DNA of 9,692 bases, taken from contig DNIP01000060.1 in the NCBI GenBank assembly GCA_003499325.1, positions 1-9,692 on the forward strand, given 5' to 3'. Both the position numbers and the translations under genes were made by a program. The notes beneath the pieces were generated by a model, which made no database searches, was not told where the DNA came from, and saw nothing but the letters and a program-made list of their open reading frames with translations. Source of the stretch: Oscillospiraceae bacterium (lineage in GTDB: Bacteria; Bacillota; Clostridia; Oscillospirales; Acutalibacteraceae). Below, one piece after another: positions 1 to 8,478 of this stretch; position 1 is the stretch's first letter, and each line of letters starts with the position of its first letter.

Positions 1-339
1 AAGGAGGATGTGATGATCGGCATCAGCTTCCCGCGTTATTCCGCGATGGCGGTCGACGCAATGAGCTTTGCACATGATCGCGGCGCGGAGGTCATCGCCA
101 TCACAGACAGCATGGTAGCGCCCGTCGTCAAGGACGCGGACGAGGTGCTGTTAGCGCGCTCCGATATCGCGTCCGTGGTCGATACGCTGGTAGCGCCGCT
201 GAGCCTGATCAACGCGCTACTGGTGGCGATCGTCATCGAACGCAAGGAAGATATCAAAAATACCTTTATCGATTTGGAAGAGGTGTGGAGAGAACAGAAC
301 GTCTACGCCGGCAACCGAATCGACAGTACCAGAACATGA
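1..339 (+). CDS. MurR/RpiR-family transcriptional regulator, C-terminal SIS domain (5' truncated)
   Basis: The frame is open from the first base and ends at TGA 337-339, so only the last 112 residues are visible and the start lies outside the window. What remains reads as the second half of a SIS (sugar isomerase) domain. It has a sheet-turn motif, ISFPRYS, typical of RpiR regulators, then a helix, then GAEVIAITDS, then a segment on the pattern 'apvvkdADevLlA'. Family members carry an N-terminal HTH_6 DNA-binding domain and use the SIS domain to sense phosphosugars. The HTH part is not present here, so the regulator assignment rests on the SIS subtype. The C-terminus overlaps the start of the next gene by 4 bases. 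The ligand and target genes cannot be told from this fragment. Confidence 0.8.
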   Translation, partial: KEDVMIGISFPRYSAMAVDAMSFAHDRGAEVIAITDSMVAPVVKDADEVLLARSDIASVVDTLVAPLSLINALLVAIVIERKEDIKNTFIDLEEVWREQNVYAGNRIDSTRT

Positions 340-1583
340 TCGAACAACCCATCAAAGTAATCGTGATCGGCGCGGGCCCCGCAGGAATGATGGCGGCAGG
401 AGCCGCCGCGGAGAACGGCGCTGATACGATCCTCATAGAAAAGAATCAAAAGGTCGGGCGCAAGCTCGCGATTACCGGAAAAGGTCGCTGTAATATCACC
501 AATTTCTGTGATAATGAGACCTTCATCGCGCACGTGACGGCGAATCCGCGTTTTCTCTACAGCGCGATCAACCGTTTTTCCTGCTATGATACCGTTTCGT
601 TCTTTGAAGATCGCGGTCTTGCGACTAAAGTAGAACGCGGCAATCGTGTTTTCCCCGTATCCGACAAGGCGTTGGACGTCGTTGATACGCTGTATGATTA
701 TATCAACGAGCTCGGTGTGCAGATCATCTATCAGGAGGTCAAGGGGCTTTTGCTCGATAAAGGTGCCGTCAAAGGGGTTCGTTTGCAGGATCGGGAGCTC
801 TATGCCGATAGGGTGATCGTCACTGGCGGCGGTATGTCGTATCGCGCGACAGGCTCCACCGGCGACGGATACACATTTGCAAAAGCCGCGGGACATACCA
901 TCACACCGCTCCTGCCGTCGCTGGTTCCATTGGTGGCGGAGGATGAGGATATTCCCGAGCTGCAGGGATTATCACTGAAAAATGTCCGACTGTCCGTTAT
1001 CGATAATCAAAACGGTAAAGAAATCTATTCCGATATGGGCGAAATGCTGTTCACGCATTTCGGAATCTCAGGACCCTTGGTATTATCCGCAAGCGCCCAT
1101 ATGAGGAATATGTCGCCGGGGCGCTATACGGCGTATGTCGATCTAAAGCCCGCTTTGGATGATGATACCTTGGATAAGCGGATCCTGCGTGACTTTTCGG
1201 AATTCGCCAACAAGGATATCATCAATTCGCTCGGCAAACTGGTTTTGAAAAAATTGATCCCCGTCATCATCGAGCGTGCAGGCATCGCGCCGCACACCAA
1301 GTGTAATACTATCACTGCCGAACAGCGGCAATCGTTATTGCGGCAAATCAAGCGTTTCAGCGTGAAAATCCACGCTTTTCGTCCGATCAACGAGGCAATC
1401 GTGACCCACGGCGGCGTTGACGTCAAGGATATCGATCCGCGCACGATGGAGAGTAAGCTCGTCAAGGGCTTGTATTTTGCGGGTGAGGTACTGGATCTCG
1501 ACGCTTATACAGGCGGCTTCAATTTGCAGATCGCTTACTGCACCGGCAGACTCGCCGGAGAATCCGCCGCAGTCCTTACATGA
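336..1583 (+). CDS. NAD(P)/FAD-dependent oxidoreductase, HI0933/YhiN (TIGR00275) family
   Basis: This is a 415-residue flavoprotein of the HI0933-like family, also annotated as 'aminoacetone oxidase family'. Its physiological substrate is not firmly established. The N-terminal dinucleotide-binding fold shows GAGPAG at residues 12-17 and the ribose-binding acid near E35. It is followed by GRKLAITGKGRCNITN (41-56), the family signature. Further family motifs are TGGGMS (163-168), THFGISGP (240-247) and the C-terminal FAD-contact block FAGEVLDLDAYTGGFN (381-396). Length is normal for the family (about 400-420). I chose ATG 336 because it puts the fold at residue 8. The GTG at 285 would add 17 residues with no family character. 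ATG 336 overlaps the upstream TGA as ATGA and has no clear Shine-Dalgarno, so translation is probably coupled to the regulator gene. Confidence 0.9.
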   Translation: MIEQPIKVIVIGAGPAGMMAAGAAAENGADTILIEKNQKVGRKLAITGKGRCNITNFCDNETFIAHVTANPRFLYSAINRFSCYDTVSFFEDRGLATKVERGNRVFPVSDKALDVVDTLYDYINELGVQIIYQEVKGLLLDKGAVKGVRLQDRELYADRVIVTGGGMSYRATGSTGDGYTFAKAAGHTITPLLPSLVPLVAEDEDIPELQGLSLKNVRLSVIDNQNGKEIYSDMGEMLFTHFGISGPLVLSASAHMRNMSPGRYTAYVDLKPALDDDTLDKRILRDFSEFANKDIINSLGKLVLKKLIPVIIERAGIAPHTKCNTITAEQRQSLLRQIKRFSVKIHAFRPINEAIVTHGGVDVKDIDPRTMESKLVKGLYFAGEVLDLDAYTGGFNLQIAYCTGRLAGESAAVLT

Positions 1584-1645
1584 TAATCATCTCATTGTGA
1601 GAGGGCTTCTTTAGCCTGTCACCCTAACCGAATACTACTATATAC

Positions 1646-1652
1646 AAGGAGG
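1646..1652 (+). promoter_or_regulatory. Strong ribosome binding site of cmk
   Basis: AAGGAGG lies 5 bases before ATG 1658. It is the strongest Shine-Dalgarno at any gene start in the window apart from the one inside ispH-S1, and it fixes the cmk start. The 74-base gap before cmk (1584-1657) holds only two 5-bp hairpins without T-runs (1590-1602 and 1603-1617). I see neither a terminator nor a convincing promoter there, so read-through from upstream is the simplest view. Confidence 0.85.
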
Positions 1653-1657
1653 ACATT

Positions 1658-2326
1658 ATGTCTATCGCTATTGCTATCGACGGCCCCGCCGGCGCCGGTA
1701 AATCGACCATCGCGCGGCTTGCCGCAAAGGAGCTCGGCTATATCTATGTAGATACGGGTGCGCTGTATCGCACTATCGGTCTGGCGGCATTCAGACGCAA
1801 TCTGACTGCCGAGGATAAGGAGCAGATCATCGCGATGCTGCCTGCGATCAAGGTGGAATTGACGTTCAACGATCATGGGGAGCAGATCGTTCTGCTCGAC
1901 GGCGAGGACGTCAGCGGCTTGATCCGCACGCCCGAGATCTCGATGATGGCGTCCACCGTGTCCGCGATCCCCGAGGTCAGAGCCTATCTGCTCAATTTAC
2001 AACACGATATCGCGCACACCAACAATGTCATCATGGACGGCAGAGATATCGGCACCGTTGTTTTGCCCGACGCGAAGATCAAGATCTTCCTGTCGGCGTC
2101 CCCCGAGTGCAGAGCCCGCCGCCGTTATGACGAGCTGATCGAGAAGGGCATGGACGTGAAATTCGAGGATATCCTGTCGGACGTCATCGCGCGCGATTAT
2201 GCGGACTCAAACCGTTCGATCTCTCCCTTAAAGCCTGCGGATGACGCGATCAGCGTCGATACCTCGGGAGAGGATCTGGAGACCTCCGTCAACAAACTCT
2301 TACGAATCATGAGGGACAAGCTATGA
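1658..2326 (+). CDS. cmk: Cytidylate kinase ((d)CMP kinase)
   Basis: The enzyme phosphorylates CMP and dCMP with ATP to the diphosphates, in cytoplasmic pyrimidine salvage and RNA/lipid precursor recycling. Visible motifs are the P-loop GPAGAGKST (residues 9-17), DTGALYR (32-38) for substrate binding, MDGRDIGTVVLP (126-137) and the lid/CMP region with RRRYDEL (154-160). The closing motif is RDYADSNR (179-186), followed by SPLKPADDAI. Its 222 residues match the usual 220-230. The stop codon overlaps the next start as ATGA (2323-2326). Clustering of cmk with the gene for ribosomal protein S1 is common in bacteria and recurs here two genes downstream. Confidence 0.97.
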   Translation: MSIAIAIDGPAGAGKSTIARLAAKELGYIYVDTGALYRTIGLAAFRRNLTAEDKEQIIAMLPAIKVELTFNDHGEQIVLLDGEDVSGLIRTPEISMMASTVSAIPEVRAYLLNLQHDIAHTNNVIMDGRDIGTVVLPDAKIKIFLSASPECRARRRYDELIEKGMDVKFEDILSDVIARDYADSNRSISPLKPADDAISVDTSGEDLETSVNKLLRIMRDKL

Positions 2327-2940
2327 AAAAGCGCAATCATTTTTACTTTTTCTGGAGAGGATTACTCAAGCCCTTCTTCCAACTCAAATTTCATATGAAG
2401 TATATCGGCGTTGAGAATGTGCCCGAAGAGGGCGCGTATATCTTAGCGTCCAACCATACGCACGCCGCCGATCCGATCATCATGGGCATGGGCTTGAAAC
2501 GACAGGTCATGTTCATGGCGAAGGAGGAGCTGTTCAAAAACAAGTTCGTCGGCTGGTTCATCCGCAAGCTCGACGCGTTTCCCGTCAGCCGCGGTAAGGC
2601 GGACACCGGCTCGATCAAGCATTTTGAGAAGGTGCTCAAGGAAGGCAACCTGATGGGCATCTTCATCGAGGGCACCCGCTCCAAGGACGGCAGCTTCCTG
2701 CCGCCGAAAAACGGCTGCAGCCTGATCGCTTATGATACCAAGACGCCTGTTATCCCCGTTTGTCATACCAAGATCGGCTCTCGCCTCTACTTCCATTTCG
2801 GTAAACCGATATCGCTGGAAGAAATGGGCTTTGATAAGGGCGGGGCAAGAGAATTCCGCAACGCCAGCCGCGTCATCATGGATCATATCAAGGCGATCCG
2901 TGAAGAGGACTTAGCGTCGGCAGGAGAGCAAAATGGCTGA
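2323..2940 (+). CDS. plsC: PlsC-type 1-acyl-sn-glycerol-3-phosphate acyltransferase
   Basis: This is a lysophosphatidic acid acyltransferase-like enzyme. By family it would transfer a fatty acyl group to 1-acylglycerol-3-phosphate to make phosphatidic acid at the inner face of the membrane. The four acyltransferase blocks are present: NHTHAAD (44-50, the HX4D catalytic pair H45/D50), FPVSRG (86-91), FIEGTRS (114-120, phosphate binding) and TPVIPV (141-146). The N-terminus is basic and aromatic (HFYFFWRGLLKPFF) and probably associates with the membrane, but there is no clear long transmembrane helix. At 205 residues the length is typical of the short Firmicutes form. It starts inside the cmk stop and its own stop overlaps the ispH start by 8 bases. 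Exact acyl-acceptor specificity is not deducible. Confidence 0.9.
   Translation: MKKRNHFYFFWRGLLKPFFQLKFHMKYIGVENVPEEGAYILASNHTHAADPIIMGMGLKRQVMFMAKEELFKNKFVGWFIRKLDAFPVSRGKADTGSIKHFEKVLKEGNLMGIFIEGTRSKDGSFLPPKNGCSLIAYDTKTPVIPVCHTKIGSRLYFHFGKPISLEEMGFDKGGAREFRNASRVIMDHIKAIREEDLASAGEQNG
2922..2926 (+). promoter_or_regulatory. Ribosome binding site of ispH-S1, inside plsC
   Basis: AGGAG lies 6 bases before ATG 2933, inside the end of the plsC coding sequence. Together with IspH residue numbering matching the E. coli enzyme from this start, it fixes the start of the fusion gene. Confidence 0.75.
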
Positions 2941-5068
2941 TATCATCGTCGCAAAATCCGCGGGCTTCTGCTTCGGCGTCAACCGAGCGGTCAAGATCGC
3001 CTTTGATGTTGCCGACCGTCATCACGGCGGCTGTACCTTGGGGCCGATCATCCATAATAAAGAGATGGTTGCGGCGCTGGATGACAGGGGAGTGGTATCG
3101 GTCAATTCGCTTGAAGAGATCAACGACCGTCAGCCTGTGATCATCCGTTCCCACGGCGTGAAGCGCTCGGTCTATGATCAGCTCAGGGAGATGGGGCTCG
3201 AGTATATCGACGCGACCTGTCCCTTTGTCGCTAAGATCCATTCCATCGTCTACGACATGAGCCGACAGGGCTACACCATCCTGATCGCGGGGGATGAAAA
3301 CCACCCCGAGGTTCAGGGGATCCTCTCGAACTGTGTCAGCAGTTATTATATTTTCAAAGACGTTGAGGATTTAAAAAGAATTGCGGATATAATTCCCGAA
3401 GAGAATAAAAAACGAATTTGCGTCGTCGCTCAGACGACTTTTAACGAAAATTTTTGGAAAAATTGTATAGTTTTTTTGAAAAAACTATATACAAACGCCA
3501 AAATTTTTGATACAATATGTAATGCTACGTCAAAGCGACAAGCGGAAGCACATACTTTGTCAGCGAAATGTGACTGCATGATCGTGGTAGGCGACCGCTC
3601 CAGCTCCAATACTAACAAGCTCTATGAGATTTGTAAAAGGAACTGTGAGCATACCTATCTGATCGAGACAGCCGCTGATCTTGACAGGGCGATGTTCGCC
3701 GACGCTCAGACCATTGGCGTAACAGCCGGCGCTTCTACACCGGACAGGATTATAAAGGAGGTACTGGATACAATGAGTGAAAACACTACATCCAGCGTAA
3801 ACGAAACTGAGAACTTTGAGGAGATGTTAGAAGAATCTCTGAAGAGTTTAAACACTAATGAAAGGGTTATGGGTACTGTCGCAAGCATCACACCGAACGA
3901 AGTGTATGTTGAAGTTGACGGTAGAAAGCAGACCGGCTTTATCCCATTTGACGAGTTATCATCCACTCCGATTCAGAGCGCCGATGAAGTTGTCAAGGTC
4001 GGCGATCGTGTAGAACTGCTGATTATGAAAACCAATGACGTCGAGGGTACCATCATGCTCTCCAAGCGCAGAGTTGACGCGCAGAAGGGCTTTGAGGAGC
4101 TGCAAAAGGCTTATGATGAGAAACAGATCCTCACCGGCCCCGTTACCGAGGTCGTTTCCGGCGGCGTGATCGTTGTCGCTAACGATATCCGCGTATTCAT
4201 CCCCGCTTCTCAGGCTACCATGGAGCGTGACGCTAACCTTGAGGAGCTTAAGGGTAAGGAGGTCAAGTTCCGCCTGATCGAGCTGTCTCAGCGCGGCAGA
4301 AGAAGAAAGATCATCGGCTCCATCAAGAGCGTTCTCCGTGACGAGTATGCCGCTAAGCGTGCAGAGTTCTGGGCGAACTGTGAGGTCGGTAAGGTTTATA
4401 CCGGCGTTGTCCGCACCCTGACTTCCTACGGCGCGTTTGTAGACCTCGGCGGCGTATCGGGTATGATCCACATTTCCGAGCTGTCCTGGCTGCGCATCAA
4501 GCATCCGAGCGAGGTTGTCAATGTCGGCGATACCGTCGAAGTATACATCAAGGACATCAACACCGAGACCAAGAAGATCTCTCTGGGCTACAAAAAGACC
4601 GAGGACAATCCGTGGGTCATCCTCGAAAAGGATTATCCTGTTGGCACTGTCGTCAAGGCGAAGATCGTCGGTCTGACCGCGTTCGGCGCGTTTGCCAACA
4701 TCATCCCCGGCATCGACGGTCTGATCCACATCTCTCAGATCTCCAACAAGCGTATCGAGAAGCCCGCTGATGAGCTCGCGATCGGCGATGAGGTCGAGGC
4801 GAAGATCACCGGTATCGACTTTGAGAAGAAGCGTGTCAGCCTGTCCATCCGTGCGCTGCTGCCCGAGAACGCTCCTGCCGCTCCCGCAGTCGAGGACGAA
4901 GAGGATGAGGTTGTCGCTGTTGTTGAGCCCGACGCCGCTCCCGTGATCCGCGATCTCGAGGACGAGGTTCCGGCTGAGGAACCCGCAGTTGAAGAAGCTG
5001 CTCCCGCTGAGGATGCTCCTGTTGAGGAGGCTCCTGCCGAGGAAGCTGCTCCCGCAGACGCTGAATAA
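2933..5068 (+). CDS. ispH-rpsA: Fused 4-hydroxy-3-methylbut-2-enyl diphosphate reductase (IspH) / ribosomal protein S1
   Basis: Residues 1-280 are IspH, the 4Fe-4S enzyme of the last MEP-pathway step that reduces HMBPP to IPP and DMAPP. The cluster cysteines are C13 (GFCFGV), C96 (DATCPFV) and C196 (TICNAT). Active-site H41, H74, H124 and E126 (NHPEVQG) are all present, as are the SSSNTNKL (223-230) and TAGASTPD (264-271) motifs. Residues from M281 form an S1 protein with four S1/OB domains at about 309-378, 397-465, 486-554 and 571-640. Domains 3 and 4 are the most canonical ([40 protein letters not shown]). A 70-residue Glu/Ala/Pro-rich acidic tail follows. IspH-S1 fusions are known in Clostridia. 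No catalytic residue is missing and the frame is intact. A Rho-independent terminator follows 11 bases after the stop. Confidence 0.95.
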   Translation: MADIIVAKSAGFCFGVNRAVKIAFDVADRHHGGCTLGPIIHNKEMVAALDDRGVVSVNSLEEINDRQPVIIRSHGVKRSVYDQLREMGLEYIDATCPFVAKIHSIVYDMSRQGYTILIAGDENHPEVQGILSNCVSSYYIFKDVEDLKRIADIIPEENKKRICVVAQTTFNENFWKNCIVFLKKLYTNAKIFDTICNATSKRQAEAHTLSAKCDCMIVVGDRSSSNTNKLYEICKRNCEHTYLIETAADLDRAMFADAQTIGVTAGASTPDRIIKEVLDTMSENTTSSVNETENFEEMLEESLKSLNTNERVMGTVASITPNEVYVEVDGRKQTGFIPFDELSSTPIQSADEVVKVGDRVELLIMKTNDVEGTIMLSKRRVDAQKGFEELQKAYDEKQILTGPVTEVVSGGVIVVANDIRVFIPASQATMERDANLEELKGKEVKFRLIELSQRGRRRKIIGSIKSVLRDEYAAKRAEFWANCEVGKVYTGVVRTLTSYGAFVDLGGVSGMIHISELSWLRIKHPSEVVNVGDTVEVYIKDINTETKKISLGYKKTEDNPWVILEKDYPVGTVVKAKIVGLTAFGAFANIIPGIDGLIHISQISNKRIEKPADELAIGDEVEAKITGIDFEKKRVSLSIRALLPENAPAAPAVEDEEDEVVAVVEPDAAPVIRDLEDEVPAEEPAVEEAAPAEDAPVEEAPAEEAAPADAE
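3466..3489 (+). repeat. AT-rich perfect inverted repeat inside ispH
   Basis: The arms TATAGTTTTTT (3466-3476) and AAAAAACTATA (3479-3489) are perfect reverse complements separated by 2 bases. The pairing extends by a G-T and a T-A pair outside. It sits in the most AT-rich part of the window: 16 G/C in 3441-3520 by hand count. It is coding (IspH residues about 178-186), so it may simply reflect codon choice, but it lies directly upstream of a promoter-like sequence. Confidence 0.6.
3488..3516 (+). promoter_or_regulatory. Candidate internal sigma-A promoter within ispH, reading into the S1 part
   Basis: TATACA (3488-3493) is separated by 17 bases from TACAAT (3511-3516), and the latter is preceded by TG in the extended -10 position (3508-3509). 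The -35 matches TTGACA at four of six bases and the -10 matches TATAAT at five of six. Transcription would begin near 3523, about 250 bases before the internal S1 start. AT-rich DNA gives promoter-like matches by chance, so this is a candidate only. Confidence 0.35.
3754..3775 (+). promoter_or_regulatory. Internal ribosome binding site and ATG at the start of the S1 part
   Basis: AAAGGAGG (3754-3761) is followed 11 bases later by ATG 3773-3775, in frame, at M281. Residues from M281 (MSENTTSS, then [11 protein letters not shown]) look like the natural N-terminus of a free-standing Firmicutes S1 protein. Initiation here would give a 431-residue S1 without IspH. The spacing is longer than the optimum, and the same bases encode IKEV, which fits the usual IspH C-terminus, so the motif could be coincidental. 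Confidence 0.5.
4994..5055 (+). repeat. Degenerate in-frame repeats encoding the acidic S1 tail
   Basis: The 14-base sequence GAAGCTGCTCCCGC occurs at 4994-5007 and again at 5042-5055, in the same frame, with looser copies between. It encodes runs of EEAAPAE-like residues near the C-terminus. The tail is low-complexity, strongly acidic and probably disordered. Tails of this kind vary in length between strains. Confidence 0.7.
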
Positions 5069-5079
5069 TGATTTTGATG

Positions 5080-5113
5080 ACGGGTATCCGAAAGGGTACC
5101 CGTTTTTTTCTTT
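5080..5113 (+). terminator. Rho-independent terminator after ispH-S1
   Basis: A 10-bp stem (5080-5089 with 5094-5103, one T-G pair) is closed by a GAAA tetraloop (5090-5093) and followed by seven T (5103-5109). It begins 11 bases after the stop codon and closes the first gene cluster. Confidence 0.93.
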
Positions 5114-5151
5114 ATATTAGTCGATTAAGGAATATTATTTTCCCGATAATT

Positions 5152-5160
5152 TGGTATGAT
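5152..5160 (+). promoter_or_regulatory. Extended -10 promoter of the TIGR01440-family gene
   Basis: TGGTATGAT (5152-5160) is an extended -10 element (TG, one base, then TATGAT, five of six consensus bases). It lies in an AT-rich gap immediately after the preceding terminator and 34 bases before the start codon at 5195. No good -35 hexamer is present at the right distance, as is usual for extended -10 promoters. It would serve the TIGR01440-family gene and, as no terminator intervenes, the HD-protein gene and ligA. Confidence 0.6.
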
Positions 5161-5194
5161 AGAATAGAAATCATATAGGATTGGATCTGATATC

Positions 5195-5746
5195 ATGATT
5201 GAAACCATTACAAAAGATACCAACGCTGTTTTCACGCAGCTGATCGAGACCGCTAAGCTGCATGAGGGCTCGATCGTCGTGCTCGGCTGTTCCACCAGCG
5301 AGGTCGGCGGTAATCGTATCGGTACGCACTCGAGCATGGAGATTGCAGCGGCTGTGTATGACGGCTTCTTTGATCTGCTCAAGGAAAAGGGAATCTATCT
5401 GGCGGCGCAGTGCTGTGAGCACCTCAACCGTGCGCTGGTGATCGAGCGAGAGCTTGCTGAAAAGTACAATATCCCCATCGTGAACGCTGTTCCGCAGCCG
5501 AAGGCAGGCGGCAGCAGCGCGACGACCGCCTACGCGCGCTTTGACGATCCTGTTTTGGTGGAGCATATCAAAGCGGACGCGGGCGTGGATATCGGCGGTA
5601 CACTGATCGGCATGCACCTAAAGGAGACCGCAGTCCCGCTCCGCCTGCCGCAGAAGAAGATCGGTGAAGCCTTTGTCGCGTCGGCACGTACCCGCGCAAA
5701 ATTCATCGGCGGCGCAAGAGCGGTATACGATGAAGAGCTTTTATAA
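5195..5746 (+). CDS. TIGR01440/YwlG (UPF0340) family protein of unknown function
   Basis: This 183-residue protein fits the YwlG/DUF436 family in length and motifs: VVLGCSTSEVGG (28-39), a short block with GTHSS, AAQCCEHLNRALVIE (70-84), PQPKAGGSSATTAY and GIDIGGT-like VDIGGTLIGMH. It looks like a soluble cytoplasmic alpha/beta protein with no signal peptide or membrane helix. The conserved Cys/His/Glu residues (C74, C75, E76, H77) could form a binding or catalytic site, but I know of no established reaction for this family. The start ATG 5195 has only a weak Shine-Dalgarno (AGGA at 5177-5180, rather far upstream). The gene is preceded by its own extended -10 promoter. Confidence 0.88.
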   Translation: MIETITKDTNAVFTQLIETAKLHEGSIVVLGCSTSEVGGNRIGTHSSMEIAAAVYDGFFDLLKEKGIYLAAQCCEHLNRALVIERELAEKYNIPIVNAVPQPKAGGSSATTAYARFDDPVLVEHIKADAGVDIGGTLIGMHLKETAVPLRLPQKKIGEAFVASARTRAKFIGGARAVYDEELL

Positions 5747-5761
5747 ATTGTCACCGCGAAC

Positions 5762-5773
5762 CGTCTATAGACG
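5762..5773. repeat. 12-bp perfect palindrome between the YwlG-like and HD-protein genes
   Basis: CGTCTATAGACG is an uninterrupted palindrome in the 69-base gap (5747-5815). It has no T-run after it, so it is not a terminator. It could be a small operator or a processing hairpin, or chance. No convincing promoter lies in the gap. Confidence 0.45.
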
Positions 5774-5815
5774 ATGTGTCGATTTCAACCGAATTGATGG
5801 ATATGAGGTACTGTT

Positions 5816-6394
5816 ATGATGACTGCAAAAGATGAATTTATCAAGATTTATACCGAGAACATTTCCCGCAAGGGCTCTGCCGAGCTGCTTGAATGGATCC
5901 AAAAGACCGATTTCTTCACCGCTCCTGCAAGTACCAAGTACCACTGTGCCTGCGAAAACGGTCTGGTGATGCATTCGGTCAGCGTGTATAATACGATGAT
6001 CGAAAAGCATTTTGACGAAGAGAATGATAATCCGGAGAGCTTTGCGATCTGTGCTCTTCTGCATGATCTTTGCAAAGCACAGTTCTATAAGGTGTCCACC
6101 CGTAACGTCAAGAACGATGAGACCGGTCAGTGGGAGAAGGTGCCGTATTATGCGATCGAGGATACCTTTCCCTACGGTCACGGTGAGAAGAGCGTTTTCC
6201 TGATCGAGCGCTTTATGCGCCTTAAGCTCGATGAAGCAATGGCGATCCGCTGGCACATGGGCGGCTTTGACGATAACAACGGCTTTTATATCAGCAACGC
6301 CTACGACCGATATCCGCTTGCCGTGAAACTGCATTTAGCCGATCTGGAAAGTACCTATCTCAGAGAGAAGGGCACCTCTGCCGTTCGCAGATGA
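5816..6394 (+). CDS. HD-domain metal-dependent phosphohydrolase-like protein
   Basis: This is a 192-residue single-domain protein with the full set of likely metal ligands of the HD superfamily: H53 (VMHS), H83-D84 (LLHDLCK), H122 (YGHGEKS), H147 (RWHMG) and D176 (LHLADLES). The N-terminal part (FFTAPASTKYHCACENGLVMHS) resembles HD proteins of the YhaM-like group, in which a loop before the first His reads 'aPAS.kyH....gGL..HS'. HD enzymes hydrolyse phosphate esters of nucleotides or RNA, but the substrate here is unknown. GAGG at 5805-5808 lies 7 bases before ATG 5816, and a second ATG follows at once (5819). ligA begins 17 bases after the stop, so the two are likely co-transcribed, which fits but does not prove a nucleic-acid role. 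Confidence 0.85.
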   Translation: MMTAKDEFIKIYTENISRKGSAELLEWIQKTDFFTAPASTKYHCACENGLVMHSVSVYNTMIEKHFDEENDNPESFAICALLHDLCKAQFYKVSTRNVKNDETGQWEKVPYYAIEDTFPYGHGEKSVFLIERFMRLKLDEAMAIRWHMGGFDDNNGFYISNAYDRYPLAVKLHLADLESTYLREKGTSAVRR

Positions 6395-6399
6395 TCTGA

Positions 6400-8403
<2,004 letters not shown>

Positions 8404-8409
8404 TAAATG

Positions 8410-8438
8410 ATCCCTGTCCGTTTAGGGCAGGGATTTTT
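8410..8438 (+). terminator. Rho-independent terminator after ligA
   Basis: A 10-bp stem (8410-8419 with 8425-8434, one T-G pair) has a 5-base loop and a TTTTT tract (8434-8438). It starts 6 bases after the ligA stop and closes the second gene group. Confidence 0.92.
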
Positions 8439-8478
8439 GTCTATACGGGTAATTAGTAGAGATAAAGGATAGGTGTTG

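Noticed and set aside
1..15. AAGGAGG followed by GTG and ATG, looking like the start of a gene at the window edge
   Set aside because: The frame is open through base 1 and the protein begins in the middle of a SIS domain, so the motif encodes K-E-D within a longer gene and is not its ribosome binding site.
285..335. GTG 285 as an earlier start of the FAD oxidoreductase
   Set aside because: It would add 17 residues without family character and lengthen the overlap with the regulator gene. ATG 336 gives the expected N-terminus just before the dinucleotide-binding fold.
303..896. 197-codon open frame on the minus strand opposite the FAD oxidoreductase
   Set aside because: It is the shadow of a clearly conserved gene, and I see no domain or start signal.
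1584..1657. Possible terminator or promoter between the oxidoreductase gene and cmk
   Set aside because: The hairpins at 1590-1602 and 1603-1617 have only 5-bp stems and no T-run. The best -10 match (TACTAT, 1636-1641) has no -35 and would start transcription inside the Shine-Dalgarno.
3959..4729. 256-codon open frame on the minus strand opposite the S1 part
   Set aside because: It lies wholly opposite conserved S1 domains, has no ribosome binding site or recognisable motif, and long antisense frames are expected from the codon bias of a highly expressed gene.
2933..5068. IspH-S1 fusion as an assembly error or a newly seen fusion
   Set aside because: The frame is intact, every catalytic residue is present, and IspH-S1 fusions are already known in Clostridia. 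The fusion itself is therefore not novel; only the internal start signals are of interest.
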